64,000 bases of DNA from Duganella lactea (GTDB taxonomy: Bacteria > Pseudomonadota > Gammaproteobacteria > Burkholderiales > Burkholderiaceae_D), in assembly GCF_009857505.1 (NCBI RefSeq), contig NZ_WWCP01000007.1, positions 115,762 to 179,761 of the forward strand, written 5' to 3'. Shown one piece after another: positions 1-7,477 of the stretch. Made by a program: the position numbers and the translations under genes. How positions within the stretch are numbered: the first letter of the stretch is position 1; each line of letters starts with the position of its first letter. The notes below the pieces were generated by a model. It was not told the origin of the DNA. It saw only the letters and a list, made by a program, of their open reading frames with translations, and searched no databases.

Positions 1-550
1 TCTGGCCAAGGGTGGCTTTGAGGAAGGGCTGCACATAGTCGCCGAACAGCGGCGCGAACACGAACAGGCCCCACATGCCGTAGATAATCGACGGAATGCC
101 GGCCAGCAGCTCGACCGCCGTGCCCAGCGGACGGCGCAGCGCGGCCGGGCAGATTTCGGTCAGGAACAGCGCGATGCCGAACGAGATCGGGAAGGCGATC
201 AGCAGCGCGATGCCGGAGGTGGCCAGCGTGCCGACGATGGCGATCAGCGCGCCATACTGGTCATTGACCGGGTCCCATTCGACGCGGGTGATGAAGGCCG
301 GGCCGAATTCCTTGAAGGCCGGCCAGGCGCCGACCATCAGCGAAAAGATAATCCCCAGCAGCACCGCCAGCACGGACAGCGCGAAGATCATCGTGGTTTT
401 GTGGAAGAAGAAATCCTGAATGCGCTGCTTGCGCATGGTGCGGAGCATCGACTGCATGGCAGCCTGTTCCCCGGCGGACTGTGGTGCGGTGCTGGGCTGC
501 ATGGCCGGCTCTGTCTTGGATAGTGGCGTGGAAGTGATATCTGCGCTCAT
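1..550 (-). CDS. pstC: Phosphate ABC transporter permease PstC (partial)
   Basis: Inner-membrane permease of the high-affinity phosphate importer PstSCAB. The reading frame starts at the ATG complementary to 548-550 and is open to the window edge, so about 183 N-terminal residues are visible. A polar N-terminus with several Gln and Met is followed by a basic stretch (MRKQRIQDF), a hydrophobic segment ([20 protein letters not shown]), and later the conserved permease stretch around [17 protein letters not shown]. It lies directly downstream of pstS on the same strand, with a hairpin-rich 100-base gap, as in the usual pst operon. The remaining C-terminus, pstA, pstB and phoU would lie to the left, outside the window. 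The identity is firm; only the truncation by the window is unusual. Confidence 0.93.
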   Translation of the reverse strand, partial: MSADITSTPLSKTEPAMQPSTAPQSAGEQAAMQSMLRTMRKQRIQDFFFHKTTMIFALSVLAVLLGIIFSLMVGAWPAFKEFGPAFITRVEWDPVNDQYGALIAIVGTLATSGIALLIAFPISFGIALFLTEICPAALRRPLGTAVELLAGIPSIIYGMWGLFVFAPLFGDYVQPFLKATLGQ

Positions 551-573
551 ATTTTTTCTCGGTGGATGATAGC

Positions 574-640
574 TAGCCTGCGGCGTCCGACTGGGCACCG
601 CAGGCTAACCCCCTCGCCGCCCGACGGCGGCGGCGAAGGG
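574..640 (-). terminator. Two hairpins between pstS and pstC (attenuator or mRNA stabiliser)
   Basis: Two inverted repeats lie between pstS and pstC. The first has a perfect 10-base stem, TAGCCTGCGG (574-583) against CCGCAGGCTA (598-607). The second pairs TCGCCGCC (614-621) with GGCGGCGA (629-636). Neither is followed by a T-run on the minus strand, so a full terminator is unlikely. The position fits the common pattern in which the binding-protein message is protected and made in excess over the permease messages. Confidence 0.55.
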
Positions 641-650
641 AAGGTCCGGC

Positions 651-1697
651 TTAGTAGATCGCCTTGCCCGAAGCGTCTTTCAGGTTGGCTTTCCAGGATT
701 CCTGCACCAGCTTGACGACGTTGGCCGGCATCGGCACGTAGTCCAGTTCGGTGGCAGCCTGGCCGCCGTTTTTAAAGGCCCAGTCGAAGAACTTGACGAC
801 TTCCTTGCCTTTGTTGGCATCTTGCTGCACTTTGTGCATCAGGATGAAGGACACACCGGTGATCGGCCACGAGTTTTTACCCGCCTGGTCGGTCAGTACC
901 ACGCCGAAGCCTGGGGTCTTGGTCCATTCGGCGTTGGCGGCGGCGGCTTTGAAGAACTCGTCGTCAGGCTGCAAGAAGTTGCCGTCCTTGTTTTTCAGCT
1001 GGGTGTGCGCCATTTTGTTCTTTTTGGCGTAGGCCCACTCGACGTAGCCGATCGAACCCTTGATACGCTGCACGTTGGCGGCGACGCCTTCGTTACCCTT
1101 GCCACCGACACCAACCACCCACTTCACGGCGGTAGCGGCGCCAACCTTGGTTTTGAATTCAGGGCTGGTTTTCGACAGGAAGTCGGTGAACAGGAACGAG
1201 GTGCCCGAACCGTCGGCGCGGTGCACCACGGTGATTTCTTCGGCTGGCAGCTTGACGCCTGGGTTCACAACGGCGATGGCCTGGTCATTCCACTTGGTGA
1301 TCTTGCCCAGGTAGATGTCCGCCACGATCGGGCCGGTCAGTTTCAGTTGGCCTGGAGCGATGCCGTCCAGGTTGACCACCGTCACCACGCCGCCCATGAT
1401 GGCCGGGAACTGCATCAGGCCTTCGGCGTCCAGGTCGGCGGCGCTCAACGGCGCGTCCGATGCGCCGAAGTCGACGGTCTTGGCCTTGATCTGCTTGATG
1501 CCAGCGCCGGAGCCGACGGACTGATAGTTCAGGCCGTTGCCGGTGGTGGCTTTGTACTGCTCTGCCCATTTAGCGTAGATTGGGTATGGGAAGGTGGCGC
1601 CGGCGCCGGTCATATCGGCGGCGTGAGCGGCCGACGAGAAAGCCATTACGGCCGCTGCGCCAACCATCAGGGAAGAGATCAATTGTTTCAGTCGCAT
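651..1697 (-). CDS. pstS: Phosphate ABC transporter substrate-binding protein PstS
   Basis: Periplasmic phosphate-binding protein that feeds PstCAB. The chosen ATG (complement of 1695-1697) has an AAAGGA ribosome site, and the product begins MRLKQLISSLMVGAAAVMAF with cleavage expected after SSAAHA; an upstream in-frame start would add 34 residues before the signal peptide. The product is 348 residues, typical for the family. Phosphate-binding motifs are present: TGAGATFPYPIYAKW just after the signal, SVGSGAGIKQI, DFGASDAPL and HRADGSGTSFLFTDFLS. A well-formed Pho box lies about 55 bases upstream on the same strand, so PhoB control under phosphate limitation is very likely. It is followed by pstC. 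Confidence 0.96.
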   Translation of the reverse strand: MRLKQLISSLMVGAAAVMAFSSAAHAADMTGAGATFPYPIYAKWAEQYKATTGNGLNYQSVGSGAGIKQIKAKTVDFGASDAPLSAADLDAEGLMQFPAIMGGVVTVVNLDGIAPGQLKLTGPIVADIYLGKITKWNDQAIAVVNPGVKLPAEEITVVHRADGSGTSFLFTDFLSKTSPEFKTKVGAATAVKWVVGVGGKGNEGVAANVQRIKGSIGYVEWAYAKKNKMAHTQLKNKDGNFLQPDDEFFKAAAANAEWTKTPGFGVVLTDQAGKNSWPITGVSFILMHKVQQDANKGKEVVKFFDWAFKNGGQAATELDYVPMPANVVKLVQESWKANLKDASGKAIY

Positions 1698-1750
1698 TTC
1701 AAGTCCTTTGTTATGACAGGTTAGGATGCTGCGCAGTCTATCGGGCCAAT

Positions 1751-1768
1751 ATGACAGCTTTATGACAT
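1751..1768 (-). promoter_or_regulatory. Pho box upstream of pstS
   Basis: Read on the minus strand the site is ATGTCATAAAGCTGTCAT: two 7-base direct repeats (ATGTCAT, CTGTCAT) with an 11-base period. This matches the known PhoB half-site CTGTCAT closely. It lies 54 bases upstream of the pstS start. Confidence 0.85.
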
Positions 1769-1881
1769 GGCCAAAATATTTCAAAAATAGCCGGCACACT
1801 ACATCGCCCTATGAAACCAGGCCAAGTCGCGCCCGACTGTGACGCCCGTCTGTCATAATTGGCGGTCATTTATGACAGGAT

Positions 1882-1915
1882 TTGTCACGAAGATGTCATA
1901 TTTCTTCTTTACACT
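1882..1915 (+). promoter_or_regulatory. Pho box and -10 element upstream of ppk
   Basis: TTGTCACGAAGATGTCAT (1882-1899) contains two PhoB-like half-sites, TTGTCAC and ATGTCAT, with an 11-base period. A -10 like TACACT (1910-1915) follows after 10 bases, the spacing expected when PhoB replaces the -35 element. Further half-sites (CTGTCAT at 1850-1856; ATGACAG at 1872-1878 in the other orientation) lie just upstream. This supports phosphate-starvation control of ppk. Confidence 0.72.
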
Positions 1916-1978
1916 GTTGCAATCATTCTTGGCTTAAACACGCTAGAATGACCACAACTGCAAAGTGATTTAAAAGAC

Positions 1979-4075
1979 ATGAAGCCTGACTTGCATGCGG
2001 ACGCAAATAAGAACTCGGCCTTTCTGGACCGGGAATTGTCTCAACTGATGTTCAACCGCCGCGTACTGGCGCAGGCGGAAGACCGCAACATCCCCTTATT
2101 GGAACGATTGCGCTACCTGTGCATCGCCAGCAGCAACCTCGATGAATTTTTTGAAGTGCGGGTGGCCAGCCTGCTGGCGGCCGGCGCCGCCGACGGCTCG
2201 CTGGCGCACCACCCCGCCCTGGTCGCCACGCTGTCGCGTATCAGTAATGAGTGCCACCTGCTGGTGGCGCATCAATATGACATCCTGAATAACGACATCC
2301 TGCCCCAGATGGCCGCCCATGGCATCCATCTGGTGCGCCACAACGAGCGCAACGACGCGCAGCGCGCCTGGGTCAAGGAATATTTCGACACCGAGGTGCG
2401 GCCGCTGCTGACGCCGATCGGCCTCGATCCGGCGCACCCGTTCCCGCAGGTGGTCAACAAGAGCCTGAACTTCATCGTCCAGCTGGGCGGCAAGGACGCC
2501 TTCGGCCGCGGCACCGGCATCGCCATCGTCAAGGCGCCGCGCGTGCTGCCGCGGGTGATCCGCCTGCCCGACCATCTGGCCGGCCATGGCGGCATTTCCT
2601 TCTGCCTGCTGTCGTCGGTGATACACGCCCACGTTTCCGATTTGTTCGCCGGCCGCGAGGTGATTGGCTATTCGCAGTTCCGCGTCACCCGCGACAGCGA
2701 TCTGTGGGTTGACGAGGACGAGGTGAAGAACCTGCGCCAGGCCCTCAAGGGCGAGCTGGTCGGCCGTCAGTTCGGCGCCTCGGTGCGGCTGGAGGTGGCG
2801 ATGAATTGCCCGCCGGAGCTGTCGCAATTCCTGCTCGACCAGTTTGGCCTGCACCAGAGCCGCCTGTACGCCGTCAACGGCCCGGTCAACCTGGTCCGTC
2901 TGAACGAGATCATGGACCATGTGCACAATCCGGAACTGCGTTTCCCGCCATTCTTCCCCGGCCTGGCGCACAAGCCGGGCAACCAGGACATTTTCGCCGC
3001 GCTGCGCAAGAACGACATCCTGCTGCACCACCCCTACCAGTCGTTCCAGACGGTGATCGATTTTGTCCGCAGCGCCGCGCTCGACCCGAATGTGGTGGCG
3101 ATCAAGCAGACGATTTACCGTACCGGCATGAACTCGGACCTGATGGAATCGCTGATCGCCGCCGCCCGCGCCGGCAAGGAAGTCACCGTCATCGTTGAAC
3201 TGAAGGCGCGCTTCGACGAGGAGGCCAACATCAACTGGGCGGACAAGCTGGAGCAGGCCGGCGCGCAGGTGGTGTACGGCGTGGTCGGCCTGAAGACGCA
3301 CGCCAAGGTGGCGCTGGTGATCCGCCGCGAGGACAACAAGCTGCGCTATTACGCCCACCTCGGCACCGGCAACTATCACCCGACCACCACCAAGTTCTAC
3401 ACCGACTTCGGTCTGCTGACCTGCCATCCCGGCATCAGCCAGGAAGTCAACGAGGTGTTCATCCACCTGACCTCGCTGACCAAGCCGCACCGGCTGACCC
3501 ATCTGTGGCTGGCGCCGTTCGCGCTGCAGAACGAAATCATCAAGGCCATCCGCAACGAGGCGCGCATCGCGCGCGCCGGGCGGCCCGGCCGGATTATTGT
3601 TAAAATCAATGCACTGGTGGACGAGTCGGTGATCCGCGCGCTGTACGCGGCGTCCAAGGACGGCGTCAAGATCGACCTGATCGTGCGCGGCGCCTGCATG
3701 CTGCGGCCGGGCGTGCCGGGGCTGTCGGAAAACATCAAGGTGCGCTCGATCATCGGCCGCTTCCTGGAGCACAGCCGCATCTACTACTTCCGCAACGACC
3801 TGGCGCACGACACCTATCTGGCCAGCGCCGACTGGATGAGCCGTAATCTGTTCCGCCGCATCGAAGTCGCCTTCCCGATTTTGGACAAGGTGCTGAAACG
3901 CCGGGTCATGACCGAAGGTCTAAGCCCGTACCTGAAGGACAATACCAATGCCTGGGAACTGGAGCCGGACGGCCACTACCAGCGCCGCCGGGCGCGCGGC
4001 AAGCAAGTCAGCTTCAGCGCCCAGCAACACCTGATGGACACGCTGGGCACGCCCAACGCGCATCTGGGGGATTGA
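1979..4075 (+). CDS. ppk1: Polyphosphate kinase
   Basis: Reversibly transfers the gamma-phosphate of ATP to inorganic polyphosphate. The 698-residue length matches PPK1. The N-terminal region (FLDRELSQLMFNRRVLAQA) and the SNLDEFFEVRVA stretch are typical. The catalytic domain holds IKQTIYRTGMNSDLMESL, the ELKARFDEEANINWA segment, the KTHAKVALVIRRE motif with the phospho-accepting His, HLGTGNYHPTTTKFYTDFGL, and FLEHSRIYYFRND with the second conserved His. It diverges from pstS across a 281-base region with Pho boxes facing each way. sixA follows 36 bases downstream on the same strand. The start is followed directly by MKPDLHADANKNSAF; the ribosome site is weak. Confidence 0.97.
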   Translation: MKPDLHADANKNSAFLDRELSQLMFNRRVLAQAEDRNIPLLERLRYLCIASSNLDEFFEVRVASLLAAGAADGSLAHHPALVATLSRISNECHLLVAHQYDILNNDILPQMAAHGIHLVRHNERNDAQRAWVKEYFDTEVRPLLTPIGLDPAHPFPQVVNKSLNFIVQLGGKDAFGRGTGIAIVKAPRVLPRVIRLPDHLAGHGGISFCLLSSVIHAHVSDLFAGREVIGYSQFRVTRDSDLWVDEDEVKNLRQALKGELVGRQFGASVRLEVAMNCPPELSQFLLDQFGLHQSRLYAVNGPVNLVRLNEIMDHVHNPELRFPPFFPGLAHKPGNQDIFAALRKNDILLHHPYQSFQTVIDFVRSAALDPNVVAIKQTIYRTGMNSDLMESLIAAARAGKEVTVIVELKARFDEEANINWADKLEQAGAQVVYGVVGLKTHAKVALVIRREDNKLRYYAHLGTGNYHPTTTKFYTDFGLLTCHPGISQEVNEVFIHLTSLTKPHRLTHLWLAPFALQNEIIKAIRNEARIARAGRPGRIIVKINALVDESVIRALYAASKDGVKIDLIVRGACMLRPGVPGLSENIKVRSIIGRFLEHSRIYYFRNDLAHDTYLASADWMSRNLFRRIEVAFPILDKVLKRRVMTEGLSPYLKDNTNAWELEPDGHYQRRRARGKQVSFSAQQHLMDTLGTPNAHLGD

Positions 4076-4111
4076 CGGCCGCTGTAGACACACATCACTG
4101 GGGAGAACGGC

Positions 4112-4579
4112 ATGGATCTGATTTTATGGCGACACGCCGAGGCCGAAGAGGCGGCGCCCGGCATGACCGATCTGGAACGGGCGCTGACCGGCAAGGGGCA
4201 GAAGCAGGCGCGCCGCATGGGGCAATGGCTGAACTCGCAATTGCCGGACAGTTGCCGGATTCTATCCAGCCCCGCCGTGCGCACCTTGCAGACGGTCGAG
4301 GCGCTGGGACGCAAATTCAAGATCCACACCGACCTGGCCCCGGGCGCCGATCCGGCCGACATTCTGAAGGCGGTCAACTGGCCGGGCAACAAGGATTCGG
4401 TACTGGTGGTCGGCCATCAGCCCACGCTGGGCCAAGTGGCCTCGCTGCTGCTGACCGGCGACGACCTCGAATGGGACATCCGCAAAGCCAGCGCGTGGTG
4501 GTTCGCGCAGCGCGAACCGGGTGAGCCGATGAGTGTGTATCTCAAAGCGGTGATGGCGGCGGACCTGGTGGTGAAATAG
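4112..4579 (+). CDS. sixA: Phosphohistidine phosphatase SixA
   Basis: Small histidine phosphatase (155 residues) that removes phosphate from histidine in signalling or phosphotransfer proteins. The N-terminus MDLILWRHAEAEE carries the family RHx catalytic motif (RHA here, RHG in E. coli), SSPAVRTLQTVEAL holds the conserved Arg-containing segment, and VVGHQPTLGQVASLL holds the second catalytic His. A GGGAGA ribosome site precedes the ATG. It is co-directional with ppk, an arrangement often seen in betaproteobacteria, which suggests a role tied to phosphate or polyphosphate metabolism; that link is an inference from position. Confidence 0.9.
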   Translation: MDLILWRHAEAEEAAPGMTDLERALTGKGQKQARRMGQWLNSQLPDSCRILSSPAVRTLQTVEALGRKFKIHTDLAPGADPADILKAVNWPGNKDSVLVVGHQPTLGQVASLLLTGDDLEWDIRKASAWWFAQREPGEPMSVYLKAVMAADLVVK

Positions 4580-4640
4580 CTTGTAAAGCGAAGGCCTTCT
4601 GCTAGAGTTTAATTGTGTCAACTCGGAGGGGGAGTCCATC

Positions 4641-4760
4641 ATGATGTTCACCTTGCTCACCATGGGGATTTTTGGCGGCATGATCACCCTGGTCGTCTAC
4701 GAACTGGTCCAGGAAATGCGGGGCAGCAAACAGAAGCTCATCGATCGCTATCACGAATAG
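4641..4760 (+). CDS. 39-residue single-pass membrane protein, unknown
   Basis: A very short frame of 39 codons with an excellent ribosome site (GGAGGGGG, 4625-4632). The product begins MMFTLLTMGIFGGMITLVVY, a single hydrophobic helix of about 20 residues, and ends in a charged tail ELVQEMRGSKQKLIDRYHE. It lies 61 bases after sixA on the same strand. I do not recognise a family. A real gene is favoured by the strong ribosome site, the helix-plus-charged-tail layout and the lack of any other coding use of the region. It could be a small regulator or subunit of a membrane complex. Confidence 0.6.
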   Translation: MMFTLLTMGIFGGMITLVVYELVQEMRGSKQKLIDRYHE

Positions 4761-4761
4761 C

Positions 4762-4788
4762 GTCATGCCGGCGGACGCCGGCATCCAT
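4762..4788. repeat. REP-like palindromic unit
   Basis: A 27-base unit with internal dyad (GCCGGCGGACGCCGGC core), flanked by GTCAT and ATCCAT. It has the same plan as the two arms of the repeat at 24003-24072, so it is probably one of a family of extragenic palindromes in this genome. Confidence 0.6.
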
Positions 4789-4798
4789 ACTTGGCAAA

Positions 4799-4820
4799 CG
4801 CTCCCGCTGACGCGGGAGCG
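4799..4820 (-). terminator. GC-rich hairpin downstream of potF
   Basis: Perfect 9-base stem CGCTCCCGC (4799-4807) and GCGGGAGCG (4812-4820) with loop TGAC, starting 14 bases beyond the potF stop. The T-run on the minus strand is short (GTTTG), so termination may be partial. Confidence 0.55.
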
Positions 4821-4833
4821 GCATGCATCAGCA

Positions 4834-5943
4834 TCAAACGCCGGTTTTAAACTTCGTATAGATGCGCGTGATGTGACGGCGAATATCGGCCGGCACCGCC
4901 TCCGGCGGCGTCATGCGTTTCTTGTCCTCTTCCGACAGGAACACCGATTTGTTGCCGGCGATATCCTTGCGCACGAACTTGATGCTGGCCGCGTTCGGGT
5001 TGGCGTAGAACACCTTGTTGGTCAGGCTGGCGTGCACTTCCGGACGCAGGATGTAGTTGATCCACAGGTGCGCGTTGTTCGGGTGCGGCGCGTCGGCCGG
5101 AATGGCCATGGTGTCGAACACCAGCGCGGCCGAGGTCTTCGGCACCAGCGCCTCGATCACATTGCCGTTCTTGGCGTCGATCGCGCGCTGACGGGCGATG
5201 TTGATGTCGCCCGACCAGCCCAGCGCCACGCAGACGGCGCCATTGGCCAGGTCATTGATGTAGCCCGACGAGCTGAACAGCGTGACGTAAGGACGGATCG
5301 CTTGCAGCACCTTGCCGGCCTCGGCATAGTCGGCGGCGTTCTTCGAGAAGGCCGGCTTGCCGGCGTAGATCAGCGCCGGCGGCAGCACTTCCGATGGCGA
5401 ATCGAGGAAGGACACACCGCACGATTTGAGCTTGGACGCGTACTTCGGATTGAAGATCAGCTCCCACGCGTTGTCCGGCATCGGCAGATTGCCCAAGGCG
5501 GCCTTGACCTTGTTCACATTGATGCCGACCGTGGTGTAGCCCCACATCCAGTCGACCAGGTAGTCGTTGCCCGGATCGATGGCGGCCAGCTTGGCCTGGA
5601 TGGCCGGGTCGAGGTTTTTCAGGTTCGGCAGCTTGGACTTGTCCAGCTTGCGCAGCAGCTTGCCATCGATCTGCAACCGCGCCCACTGGGCGGTCGGCAC
5701 CACGATGTCATAGCCGGACTTGCCGGCCACCAGCTTGGAATTCAGGATTTCGTTGTTATCGAACAGGTCGTAGCGGACCTTGATACCGGTTTCTTTTTCA
5801 AAATTCTTAACCGTATCCTCGGCGATATAGTCCGACCAGTTGTAGATATTGAGGACTTTTTCCTCTTGCGCCGCAGCTCCCTGCACCGCGCCTACCATCA
5901 AACCAGCAGCCAACAGCGCCGCGCCAACGAACTTACCTGCCAT
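4834..5943 (-). CDS. potF: Polyamine (putrescine/spermidine) ABC transporter substrate-binding protein
   Basis: Periplasmic binding protein for polyamines, 369 residues. A signal peptide is clear (hydrophobic AALLAAGLMVGAVQGAAAQ, cleaved near AAAQ-EE). The mature start VLNIYNWSDYIAEDTVKNFEKETGI is diagnostic of the PotD/PotF family, and the WMWGYTTVGINVNKV, SGYINDLANGAVCVALGWSGD and HLWINYILRPEVHA stretches line up with polyamine-contact regions. The ATG has a GGAGG ribosome site. No permease or ATPase genes adjoin, so the transporter partners must be elsewhere. PotF is favoured over PotD by overall similarity, but the exact polyamine cannot be settled from sequence. Confidence 0.88.
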   Translation of the reverse strand: MAGKFVGAALLAAGLMVGAVQGAAAQEEKVLNIYNWSDYIAEDTVKNFEKETGIKVRYDLFDNNEILNSKLVAGKSGYDIVVPTAQWARLQIDGKLLRKLDKSKLPNLKNLDPAIQAKLAAIDPGNDYLVDWMWGYTTVGINVNKVKAALGNLPMPDNAWELIFNPKYASKLKSCGVSFLDSPSEVLPPALIYAGKPAFSKNAADYAEAGKVLQAIRPYVTLFSSSGYINDLANGAVCVALGWSGDINIARQRAIDAKNGNVIEALVPKTSAALVFDTMAIPADAPHPNNAHLWINYILRPEVHASLTNKVFYANPNAASIKFVRKDIAGNKSVFLSEEDKKRMTPPEAVPADIRRHITRIYTKFKTGV

Positions 5944-6027
5944 AACACCTCCAGAATGTGGATTTCAGACACAAGCCGTGATGATCGGGCATCCATCGCC
6001 CGGATGCAAGGGATTCGTTGAGAAATC

Positions 6028-7398
6028 TCAGCCCAGCATGTCGAACAAAGTGCCGGTGCCGCCCTTGCCATTGAGGGCGCTGCCGGCGCCGGTCTGGGCC
6101 TGGGCGGTGTACAGCGCGGCCAGGGCCGTGGCTTGCGCGGTCATGGCCTTGGTCATGCTGGCCTTCTTGGTGTTCAGGCTGGCGATTTCGTTGGTGGTCA
6201 GCGAGGTTTGCTTGTTCAGCACGCTGTTGGTCGAGGTCAGCGACGCGGCTTTCGCCGACAGCAGGTCGGCCAGACCGCGCTTGTCGTCCGTGGTGAACAG
6301 CTTGGCCACGGCGGATGAATCGGCGCTCAGGGCGGCTTGCAGTTTTTTGTCGTCCAGTTGCAGATTGCCGTCCTTGTCCTGGCTCAGGCCAATCGCCGCC
6401 ATCTTGGTCACCGACACGCTGCCGCCACCGGTTTTCAGCAGCAATCCCATCTGGCCGATCGCCTGGTTGAGCGCGGTGTCGGACTTCAGTTCGCCCTTTT
6501 GCAGCTTTTGCATCTTGGCGTTGAGATCGTTGTAGGCGGAGACGAAGGCCTTCAGGTTGTCGCCGATCTGGCTGGACGACTGGGTGATGGCGATATCGCT
6601 CTTGCCCTTGCCCACCAGGTTCAGCGTGGCGCCGCCGATGGCGGTGTCCTTGATGCTGTTGTTGCTGCTTTTGATTTCCTTGCCGTCCACCAGCAGGATG
6701 GCGTCCTGCGCGGCGGTGGTCTGCTTGAGCTTTTGCGTGCCGGCCGGATCGTAGGTCAGCAGGTTCTTCAGCGTGGCGTCGCCGCTGACGCTGATGCGCA
6801 TGCTGTTGTCCGCGCCCGCCTTGCCGGAAAGCGACAGCGCATACTGGCCGTTGTCACCGTTGACCACGGTAACGTCCACGCCGGCGGCCTTGAACGCGGC
6901 GGCGATGCCTTCCGGCGTGTTGTTGCTGCCGTCGATGGTGACGCTCTTGCTGCTGCCAACGGTATTGAAGGACTTGCCGTCGGTATTGCCAAAGTCGATC
7001 TTGATGGTGGTGGTGGCGCCGGCGCCAACCTTGCCATCCTTGCCGGGGATGAATTCGTCACTGGTCAGGAACTGCCCCTGCGCCAGTTGCTTGACGTCGA
7101 TGGCGTAGGTGCCGGCCTTGGCCGCGCCGGTCGAACTGGCGGTCAGCACGGTCTTGGCCGAGCTGGCGGCGCTGGTGCTCAGGCCGTCGCCGGTGAGGCT
7201 GGCGGCGATCTGCTGGAAGTTGGCCAGCGCGCTTTGCAATTGCCCCAGCGCCGACAGCTTGGTCTGGTCCTTGGTGATGGACGCGTTGAGCTTGGCCGCC
7301 GCGTTGGCTTGCGGGGTCATGGTTTGCAGGACGCGGTTGTAGACGTCCGTCGAAACGCCCTGGCTGGTCGAGCCGGTCGTGGAAGTGATTGTCGCCAT
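6028..7398 (-). CDS. fliD: Flagellar hook-associated protein 2 (filament cap FliD)
   Basis: FliD caps the growing flagellar filament and helps flagellin fold into place. The 456-residue product has the expected layout: an N-terminal helical region (VSTDVYNRVLQTMTPQANAA) with KLSALGQLQSALANFQQIAASL, a central Thr/Ser/Gly-rich beta region with repeated DAILLVDGKEIKSSNNSIKD, and a C-terminal region with SQIGDNLKAFVSAYNDLNAKM and LNKQTSLTTNEIASLNTKKASM. There is no signal peptide, as expected for a flagellar export substrate. The neighbours are not flagellar genes, so this copy stands alone; it may be a second fliD. The end of the protein is Gly-rich (GSALNGKGGTGTLFDMLG). Confidence 0.82.
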   Translation of the reverse strand: MATITSTTGSTSQGVSTDVYNRVLQTMTPQANAAAKLNASITKDQTKLSALGQLQSALANFQQIAASLTGDGLSTSAASSAKTVLTASSTGAAKAGTYAIDVKQLAQGQFLTSDEFIPGKDGKVGAGATTTIKIDFGNTDGKSFNTVGSSKSVTIDGSNNTPEGIAAAFKAAGVDVTVVNGDNGQYALSLSGKAGADNSMRISVSGDATLKNLLTYDPAGTQKLKQTTAAQDAILLVDGKEIKSSNNSIKDTAIGGATLNLVGKGKSDIAITQSSSQIGDNLKAFVSAYNDLNAKMQKLQKGELKSDTALNQAIGQMGLLLKTGGGSVSVTKMAAIGLSQDKDGNLQLDDKKLQAALSADSSAVAKLFTTDDKRGLADLLSAKAASLTSTNSVLNKQTSLTTNEIASLNTKKASMTKAMTAQATALAALYTAQAQTGAGSALNGKGGTGTLFDMLG

Positions 7399-7477
7399 AA
7401 TGATGATTCCGCCCTGTTGGTACTTACATAGTATGCAACATGGATGCTTGCACCAAAGCCGTGAATAAAGGGGGATT

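Noticed and set aside
2096..3808. 570-residue open frame opposite ppk
   Set aside because: Antisense shadow; ppk has full motif support.
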